A DNA stretch of 5,527 nt from Oxalobacteraceae bacterium UBA7693 (GTDB taxonomy: Bacteria > Pseudomonadota > Gammaproteobacteria > Burkholderiales > Burkholderiaceae_D): contig DLGN01000023.1 of the NCBI GenBank assembly GCA_002482715.1, positions 1 to 5,527 of the forward strand, in the 5' to 3' direction. The position numbers and the translations under genes were made by a program. Positions 1 to 4,162 of the stretch are shown here, in pieces; the first letter of the stretch is position 1, and each line of letters starts with the position of its first letter. Under the pieces are notes generated by a model. That model was not told the origin of the DNA. It worked only from the letters and a program-made list of their open reading frames with translations, and made no database searches.

Positions 1-188
1 CGGTTTTCGTCGTTAACGGGTAAATGTGGATAGTTTAAAACCGCTAGCCATTCGTCTCGACAATCTTCTCGTGTTATCGCGTTCAATTCCTTATTTTGTA
101 GACCTTCCAGAATTTGTTGCCAACGCGGATCTTTGAATACAAATAAATCCAGACAGACGTTGGTATCCAAAACAATTTTTAATGACAT
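1..188 (-). CDS. PIN-domain protein, putative toxin-type RNase (N-terminal part, cut by window edge)
   Basis: The minus strand reads from an ATG at 186-188 through 62 codons without a stop to the left edge, so only the N-terminus is visible. It opens with a hydrophobic strand followed by LDTNV (D8, T9, N10), the first acidic metal-binding motif of PIN-domain nucleases. A second acidic position fits E46 in DEWLAVLNYP, the usual place in the PIN family often labelled 'putative toxin-antitoxin toxin component'. Known members are Mg-dependent RNases. Substrate and toxicity cannot be judged here, and the C-terminal acidic residues lie outside the window. No antitoxin-like ORF is seen in the 151 bp on its 5' side, so it may be an orphan or have its partner downstream, off the window. 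It is divergent from yaaA. No clear Shine-Dalgarno sequence precedes the ATG, so the exact start is moderately uncertain. Confidence 0.75.
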   Translation of the reverse strand, partial: MSLKIVLDTNVCLDLFVFKDPRWQQILEGLQNKELNAITREDCRDEWLAVLNYPHLPVNDEN

Positions 189-240
189 ATTTGTTGCCCA
201 ATTTTTGAGATGAGTTTGAAGCTTCGAGTGCAAATCGACA

Positions 241-276
241 CTGATCGAGCTGATCTTGCTTAGTGTGCTTAGTGAA
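241..276. repeat. two pairs of 9-bp-period direct repeats in the PIN/yaaA intergenic region
   Basis: Four consecutive 9-bp blocks read CTGATCGAG, CTGATCTTG, CTTAGTGTG and CTTAGTGAA. The first two share CTGATC and the last two share CTTAGTG. Shifted by two bases, TGCTTAGTG occurs twice in perfect tandem (257-265 and 266-274). The block sits between two divergent genes, where operators would be expected, but no known binding-site consensus is recognised. A weak promoter-like pair for yaaA, TTAGTG (269-274) and TATTGA (292-297) with a 17-bp spacer, overlaps its right end. The repeats are directly visible; a regulatory role is inference. Confidence 0.65.
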
Positions 277-339
277 TGTGCGTTAGTTTTCTATTGAAGC
301 ACATCATCAATTGTTGTTCCATTTTACTGTTCTTATTTT

Positions 340-1116
340 ATGCTGATTTTGTTATCCCCTGCGAAAAGCCTTGATTTTGATACGCCCAGTTTGGTGAAGG
401 AGGTGAGTGAGATTCAGTTCCCACATGAGGTCGAATACCTTGCATCCGTTGCAGCCAAGCTTTCTAGCTCAGATTTACAACAGTTAATGAGCATATCGCC
501 AGCACTTGCTAACTTGAATGTCGCACGATTTTCTGATTTGCTTAATGACGACCCTAAAAAGCACAAAAGGCAAGCAGTTTTTGTTTTTGATGGCGACGTC
601 TATTCTGGTTTGCAAGCTAGGCAATTGGCGAAAAAAGAGATTTCCTACTTGCAAAAAAAATTGAGAATTTTGTCCGGATTATATGGAATGTTAAGACCTT
701 TGGATTTGATTCAAGCTTACCGTTTAGAAATGGGAATTGGATTAAAGAACATCGCTGGGAGCAACCTATATGCCTATTGGGCAGATAAGTTAACTGCGCA
801 TCTTCAGCATGAAATATGCCAAACTAAGGCAAAGTGCATTGTGAATTTGGCGTCTGAAGAATATGCAAAGGTCATTAAATTTAAATCACTTGAGCTTCCT
901 GTTATTCAACCGATATTTCAAGATTATTCTGCTGGAAAATACAAGGTGGTTTCGTTTTATGCCAAAAAGGCACGTGGCAGTATGGTGAGATATTGTGCAC
1001 TGAATCAAATTAAGAAACCTGCGGAATTAAAAAGCTTTATGGAAGAGGGTTATTGTTTTTCAGAGCAAGAATCAACAGAAACCAATTTTGTATTTCGTCG
1101 GAAAATGAGCGCGTAA
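340..1116 (+). CDS. yaaA: Peroxide stress protein YaaA (DUF328/UPF0246 family)
   Basis: This 258-residue cytoplasmic protein matches the YaaA family in length and along its whole extent. It has the N-terminal MLILLSPAKSLDF signature (1-13), FDGDVYSGLQA (83-93), LSGLYGMLRPLDL (111-123) followed by YRLEMG (127-132), NLASEEY (169-175) and SFYAKKARG (205-213). In E. coli, yaaA is induced by OxyR under hydrogen peroxide and helps keep intracellular free iron low, limiting Fenton damage; the biochemical mechanism is not settled and DNA binding has been described for the family. The start at 340 is fixed by the conserved N-terminus, although the AT-rich stretch just before it has no Shine-Dalgarno sequence. 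The gene is monocistronic here: divergent from the PIN gene and convergent with bamD, with a hairpin terminator 4 bp after its stop. No OxyR-type site was recognised upstream. Confidence 0.97.
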   Translation: MLILLSPAKSLDFDTPSLVKEVSEIQFPHEVEYLASVAAKLSSSDLQQLMSISPALANLNVARFSDLLNDDPKKHKRQAVFVFDGDVYSGLQARQLAKKEISYLQKKLRILSGLYGMLRPLDLIQAYRLEMGIGLKNIAGSNLYAYWADKLTAHLQHEICQTKAKCIVNLASEEYAKVIKFKSLELPVIQPIFQDYSAGKYKVVSFYAKKARGSMVRYCALNQIKKPAELKSFMEEGYCFSEQESTETNFVFRRKMSA

Positions 1117-1120
1117 AATA

Positions 1121-1147
1121 AAAGCCTCAAGGTTCTCTTGAGGCTTT
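1121..1147. terminator. bidirectional intrinsic terminator between yaaA and bamD
   Basis: AAAGCCTCAAG (1121-1131) and CTTGAGGCTTT (1137-1147) form a perfect 11-bp stem around a 5-base loop. The hairpin begins 4 bp after the yaaA stop and ends 33 bp before the bamD stop. Read on the minus strand, the stem is followed by a T-rich tail (CTTTTATTTTA), so the signal is stronger for bamD transcripts. On the plus strand the T run is only the three Ts closing the stem. Serving both convergent genes is inferred from position and symmetry. Confidence 0.8.
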
Positions 1148-1180
1148 CAAATTGTTGAAAGGTTTGAGATTGATCTCAGA

Positions 1181-1978
1181 CTAGCTCCAAAATTTCCACC
1201 AGTTTTTCTTACTACCATAAGTATCAAGTAGATTGCTTTTCGGAAAATTACTGGTGAAGACACGTTTAGCGTCATCTCGCAATTCAACCATACCCATCGC
1301 GTCGTAAGCTTTAATTAACACAACCAGTGCTTCCTCTACTGCAGGTGCATCAGGATATTCTTTGATTGCAGATTGGGCACGATTGGCTGCTGCGACAAAA
1401 GCATTTCTGCGTAAATAGTATTTTGCTACGTGCAGATCATATTGGGCCAATGCATTGACTAAATATTTCATGCGCGCAATCGCATCTGGCGTATACTTGC
1501 TGTTTGGGAATCTGACTGCTAATTCTTTAAACGCATCAAATGAGTCACGAGTTGCTTTAGGGTCGCGTTCGGTCACATCTTGGTTGGCGATAAAGCTGAA
1601 AAAGCCCATATCGTCATTGAAGTTAATTAAGCCACGCAAGTAATACATATAGTCAACGTTGGCATGATTTGGGTGTAACTTAATAAAGCGATCAACCGCA
1701 GCTAGCGCTTGTGCTTGGTCACCTTGTTTATAATGTGCATACGCTATTTCAAGTTGCGCCTGTTGTGCATAAGCACCGAACGGAAAACGTGATTCGAGTT
1801 TTTCGAACAATTGTACTGAGCGATCATAAGAACCAGATGCAAGTTCATCCTTTGCTTCAGCGTATAATTTCTCAGCGGTCCAATTCTTACTTTCCTCTAC
1901 TTTATCGCCGAAGATACCGCAACCAGCAAGTGATAAAGACAGAGCCAAACCTAACAATTTCATATATTTAATGTGCAT
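1181..1978 (-). CDS. bamD: Outer membrane protein assembly factor BamD (ComL lipoprotein)
   Basis: BamD is the essential lipoprotein of the BAM complex, which folds beta-barrel proteins into the outer membrane. It works on the periplasmic face with BamA and the other Bam lipoproteins. The 265-residue product starts with a lipoprotein signal peptide: a short charged segment, a Leu-rich core and the lipobox LAGC with C20 as the lipidated residue. The residue after Cys is Gly, not Asp, which agrees with export to the outer membrane. The mature part has tetratricopeptide-like helical pairs: AEKLYAEAKDELASGSYDRS near 35-54, YAQQAQLEIAYAHYKQGD near 70-87 and FDAFKELAVRFPNSKY near 147-162. The C-terminus is Trp-rich (NWWKFWS), as I recall for the betaproteobacterial form. 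An alternative start at M6 (1963) would still leave a usable signal peptide, and neither ATG has a clear Shine-Dalgarno. It diverges from rluD across 42 bp. Confidence 0.97.
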   Translation of the reverse strand: MHIKYMKLLGLALSLSLAGCGIFGDKVEESKNWTAEKLYAEAKDELASGSYDRSVQLFEKLESRFPFGAYAQQAQLEIAYAHYKQGDQAQALAAVDRFIKLHPNHANVDYMYYLRGLINFNDDMGFFSFIANQDVTERDPKATRDSFDAFKELAVRFPNSKYTPDAIARMKYLVNALAQYDLHVAKYYLRRNAFVAAANRAQSAIKEYPDAPAVEEALVVLIKAYDAMGMVELRDDAKRVFTSNFPKSNLLDTYGSKKNWWKFWS

Positions 1979-2010
1979 AAACTTTGCGTGTGCATGAGAA
2001 TAATTTACGG

Positions 2011-2016
2011 ATTATA
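2011..2016 (-). promoter_or_regulatory. candidate -10 element for bamD
   Basis: The minus strand reads GGCTATAATCCG here, containing an exact TATAAT. Transcription starting about 7 bp downstream would give a leader of roughly 25-30 bases before the bamD ATG at 1978, a normal length. No good -35 hexamer lies at 16-18 bp: the bases around 2033-2040, already inside rluD, give only weak matches. If used, the promoter depends on an activator or on the strong -10. This is a pattern match plus position only. Confidence 0.45.
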
Positions 2017-2020
2017 GCCG

Positions 2021-3055
2021 ATGGTAATTAATGTTATACCAAAAGACCAAATGATTTTAACCGATACTGAGTTAGATCTCGATGAAATCGATCATGAAGT
2101 CTCAATAAAGCCTGCTCAAGACCATGATCCTATCAGTTTAACCTTACCAGATAGTATTTGTGGTGATCGTTTAGATAAAGTCTTGTCAAAACTAGTGCCG
2201 CAGTATTCACGCGGGCGCTTGCAGCAGTGGATAGAGGCGGGACATGTACAAGTTGATGGTCAGCCATCGAAGATAAAAACGACGATGCTCGGTGGTGAGT
2301 TAATTACAATTCAGCCACAGCTTGCGATTGAAGACAATGCTTTTGTTCCCGAAGATATAGAACTCAATATCATTTATGAAGACGAAGCCATTTTAGTACT
2401 AAATAAACCGGCAGGTTTAGTCGTACACCCCGGTGCTGGCAATTGGTCTGGTACTTTATTGAATGGTTTGCTATTTCATCGCCCAGCATTGGCGATGGTT
2501 CCACGTGCGGGAATTGTGCACAGACTAGATAAAGACACGTCTGGGCTGATGGTGGTAGCGAAAACCTTGACAGCCCAAACAGAATTGGTGCGTCAGTTGC
2601 AGGCGCGCACGGTCAAGCGTGAATACGCTGCACTGGTGTGGGGGACGCCGAATGCTTCCGGTACGGTCGATGCTGCGATGGCACGCCATTCGCGTGATCG
2701 TCTGAAGATGGCCGTGTCTATGAGTATTTTGGCTAAACCAGCGATTACCCATTTTCAACGAATTTCGGTGGGAATGTTGGAGAAGTTCCCCGTGAGCTTA
2801 GTTGCCTGTCACTTGGAAACTGGACGTACGCATCAAATTCGGGTTCATATGTCGTCATTGGGATTCCCTTTGGTAGGTGATACTTTGTACGGAAAGCAGC
2901 ATTTGGTTCGTTTTTTTCCGAGACAAGCGTTACAAGCGCGTAAACTTGGCTTGATTCATCCAAGTACGCAATTGCCGGTTGAATGGAGCATTCCCTTGGA
3001 GTCAGATTTTGTGGACTTGCTTGATCGTGCTGGCATGCCTCAGCCATGGCGCTAA
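2021..3055 (+). CDS. rluD: 23S rRNA pseudouridine synthase RluD (U1911/1915/1917)
   Basis: RluD isomerises uridines 1911, 1915 and 1917 in helix 69 of 23S rRNA, a late step in large-subunit maturation; these positions are from the E. coli enzyme. Residues about 48-100 form an S4 RNA-binding domain (GDRLDKVLSKLVPQYSRGRL onward). The catalytic domain follows, with NKPAGLVVHPGAGN (128-141) and GIVHRLDKDTSGL (173-175 holds DTS), in which D170 is the catalytic Asp of the RluA family. LETGRTHQIRVHM (265-277) is the second signature. At 344 residues it is slightly longer than the E. coli protein because of an acidic N-terminal extension of about 40 residues. The start at 2021 has only a weak GGA (2009-2011) upstream; M11 at 2051 is a possible alternative and would leave more room for the divergent bamD promoter. 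Its end overlaps pgeF by 10 bp, so both are probably one transcript. Confidence 0.97.
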   Translation: MVINVIPKDQMILTDTELDLDEIDHEVSIKPAQDHDPISLTLPDSICGDRLDKVLSKLVPQYSRGRLQQWIEAGHVQVDGQPSKIKTTMLGGELITIQPQLAIEDNAFVPEDIELNIIYEDEAILVLNKPAGLVVHPGAGNWSGTLLNGLLFHRPALAMVPRAGIVHRLDKDTSGLMVVAKTLTAQTELVRQLQARTVKREYAALVWGTPNASGTVDAAMARHSRDRLKMAVSMSILAKPAITHFQRISVGMLEKFPVSLVACHLETGRTHQIRVHMSSLGFPLVGDTLYGKQHLVRFFPRQALQARKLGLIHPSTQLPVEWSIPLESDFVDLLDRAGMPQPWR

Positions 3056-3834
3056 TTCGTGATAGTGACACCGGCTTGGTATTAATTCAGGCCGACTGGC
3101 CTGATTGTCCTGCCAATGTGCACGCGTATTCCAGTACTCGTATGGGGGGCGTCAGTCTCGCTCCATACGGTGATGTTAATGGTGACGCAGGCTTAAATAT
3201 GGGGGAGCATGTTGGCGATAGTCGAGACGCAGTTCGCATCAATCGCGACTGTTTATTAGATTACATGCCGAAGCCTGTCACATTCTTATCACAAATTCAT
3301 GGCAATATTGCTGTTGACCTAGCCAGCTTAGCGGCAGACCAGATCATCGAAGCCGACGCCTGTTTTACCAGTCTACCGAATCTAACTTGTGTCGTTCTGA
3401 CCGCCGACTGTTTGCCGCTCTTACTTGCTTCCGTTGATGGCAAGTGCGTGGCCGCAGTACATACTGGCTGGCGAGGCTTGGTAAATGGCGTGATCGAATC
3501 TACCTTGAAGCAAATGCGGCAAAAAACACAGGCCGAAATTTCTGCTTGGATGGGGCCGGCAATTGGACCAAACGCTTTCGAAGTGGGTTCTGAAGTACGT
3601 GAGATTTTTTCTCAGAAATCACATAAGCACGCGCTAAACTTCATACCTAATAAGCAAGTGGAAGGTAAATTTTTTGCGAACATATATGGCTTAGCCAGCG
3701 ATGTGCTGAAGGCTTGTGATGTTCAAAAAATTTCAGGTGGAAATTTTTGTACTTATACGGACGAAGAACTTTTTTACTCTTATCGACGCGATGGTGTTAC
3801 TGGTCGGATGGCAAGTTGGATTTGGATTGGGTAG
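3046..3834 (+). CDS. pgeF: Peptidoglycan editing factor PgeF (YfiH, laccase-like multicopper oxidase family DUF152)
   Basis: The product is 262 residues, typical for the YfiH/PgeF family. It carries the conserved metal-site residues H85 (in SQIHG), C122 (in TADCLP) and H139 (in AVHTGWRG). GPAIGP (170-175) and the C-terminal SYRRDGVTGR (245-254) are also family signatures. In E. coli the protein keeps wrongly incorporated L-Ser out of peptidoglycan by acting on UDP-MurNAc-L-Ser. Family members are also annotated as polyphenol oxidases and have reported purine nucleoside-cleaving activities, so substrate range is not decided by sequence. The ATG lies inside the last codons of rluD (overlap 3046-3055), without a strong Shine-Dalgarno, which suggests translational coupling. 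The last 38 bp overlap the end of the convergent small membrane protein gene. No intrinsic terminator was found after its stop. Confidence 0.95.
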   Translation: MALIRDSDTGLVLIQADWPDCPANVHAYSSTRMGGVSLAPYGDVNGDAGLNMGEHVGDSRDAVRINRDCLLDYMPKPVTFLSQIHGNIAVDLASLAADQIIEADACFTSLPNLTCVVLTADCLPLLLASVDGKCVAAVHTGWRGLVNGVIESTLKQMRQKTQAEISAWMGPAIGPNAFEVGSEVREIFSQKSHKHALNFIPNKQVEGKFFANIYGLASDVLKACDVQKISGGNFCTYTDEELFYSYRRDGVTGRMASWIWIG

Positions 3835-4069
3835 TAGTTTTTTGCTGTTCTTCCTGTTTTTGCTGTTTTTGTTGTTCATGTAGCGCGAGTTCTTTTGCGC
3901 GAATTTGTCGTTTGCGTGCAGGGGAGCTGAGGATGTATAACACTAGGCCAAGTGGAATAATGCAGTAAAAAATGAAGGTCATGGTGCCTGCAATCAAAGA
4001 TGATTCGGCTAAAGACATTAAGAGTACGACATAAATCCACGCGATTGCGATAAGATATAAAAAGGCCAT
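3797..4069 (-). CDS. Small membrane protein of unknown function, two predicted helices and Gln/Lys-rich tail
   Basis: I do not recognise a named family for this 90-residue product. Two hydrophobic segments are visible, about residues 2-20 and 25-48, joined by a short turn (AESS). A basic patch follows (R52, K53, R54, R57, K59), then a Gln/Lys/Glu-rich hydrophilic tail (65-76) and a Ser/Thr/Gln end. By the positive-inside rule the protein would be an inner-membrane hairpin with its tail in the cytoplasm. The membrane-like composition at the N-terminus and the clean position between pgeF and phaC support a real gene. I recall similar small proteins next to phaC in Burkholderiales, but cannot confirm that here. 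The start at 4069 has no clear Shine-Dalgarno. Its 3' end overlaps pgeF by 38 bp tail to tail. It is divergent from phaC; a role in PHA metabolism would be speculation from position. Confidence 0.72.
   Translation of the reverse strand: MAFLYLIAIAWIYVVLLMSLAESSLIAGTMTFIFYCIIPLGLVLYILSSPARKRQIRAKELALHEQQKQQKQEEQQKTTTQSKSNLPSDQ
3839..3874. repeat. four 9-bp tandem units encoding the Gln/Lys tail of the small membrane protein
   Basis: On the plus strand the units read TTTTTGCTG, TTCTTCCTG, TTTTTGCTG and TTTTTGTTG. They are in phase with the minus-strand gene and encode QQK, QEE, QQK and QQK in reverse order along the strand. The 9-bp unit keeps the frame, so copy-number change would lengthen or shorten the cytoplasmic tail by three residues without a frameshift. 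The repeat begins 4 bp after the pgeF stop. Confidence 0.85.
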
Positions 4070-4096
4070 ATTATTTCAAATAAGATGTTAAGTTAA

Positions 4097-4133
4097 TCAT
4101 TGATGCTGAATTGATAAACGTCAGTGCTGATGA
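4097..4133. repeat. imperfect 13-bp direct repeat upstream of phaC
   Basis: TCATTGATGCTGA (4097-4109) and TCAGTGCTGATGA (4121-4133) match at 10 of 13 positions in the same orientation, 24 bp apart start to start. The core TGCTGA recurs at 21 bp (4104-4109 and 4125-4130), about two helical turns. The second copy contains the small palindrome TCAGTGCTGA (4121-4130). The position between divergent genes would suit an operator, but no known regulator site is recognised and such matches can arise by chance in a short region. Confidence 0.35.
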
Positions 4134-4140
4134 CAATACT
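4111..4140 (+). promoter_or_regulatory. weak candidate sigma-70 promoter for phaC
   Basis: TTGATA (4111-4116) matches the -35 consensus at five of six positions. AATACT (4135-4140) is a four-of-six -10 at an 18-bp spacer. A transcript from here would have a leader of roughly 15-20 bases containing the AGGAA ribosome site. TATAAC at 4142-4147 is a better -10 by itself but has no matching -35. The call is a pattern match only. Confidence 0.28.
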
Positions 4141-4148
4141 CTATAACC

Positions 4149-4153
4149 AGGAA
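4149..4153 (+). promoter_or_regulatory. ribosome binding site of phaC
   Basis: AGGAA ends 9 bases before the ATG at 4163, an acceptable though slightly long Shine-Dalgarno spacing. It supports 4163 as the start over the in-frame ATGs at codons 8, 13 and 17, and it is the clearest ribosome site in this window. Confidence 0.6.
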
Positions 4154-4162
4154 AATTGCATA

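Noticed and set aside
189..339. OxyR binding site upstream of yaaA
   Set aside because: The ATAG/CTAT half-site pattern spaced by 7 bases was not found, so OxyR control known from E. coli cannot be claimed here.
1455..1971. Plus-strand ORFs at 1455-1643 and 1711-1971
   Set aside because: They lie opposite bamD, whose lipobox and repeat structure are clear. Their products show no domain-like features.
2525..3071. Minus-strand ORFs at 2525-2758 and 2745-3071
   Set aside because: They are antisense to strongly conserved parts of rluD, with no recognisable product or start signal.
3838..3843. Run of six Ts after the pgeF stop as an intrinsic terminator
   Set aside because: No stable GC-rich hairpin precedes it, and the Ts belong to the 9-bp coding repeat of the opposite gene.
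3747..3968. Cys-rich plus-strand ORF that could look like a metal-binding small protein
   Set aside because: The Cys/Phe/Ser run is just the antisense reading of the 9-bp Gln/Lys repeat of the minus-strand gene, and the first part lies in another frame of pgeF.
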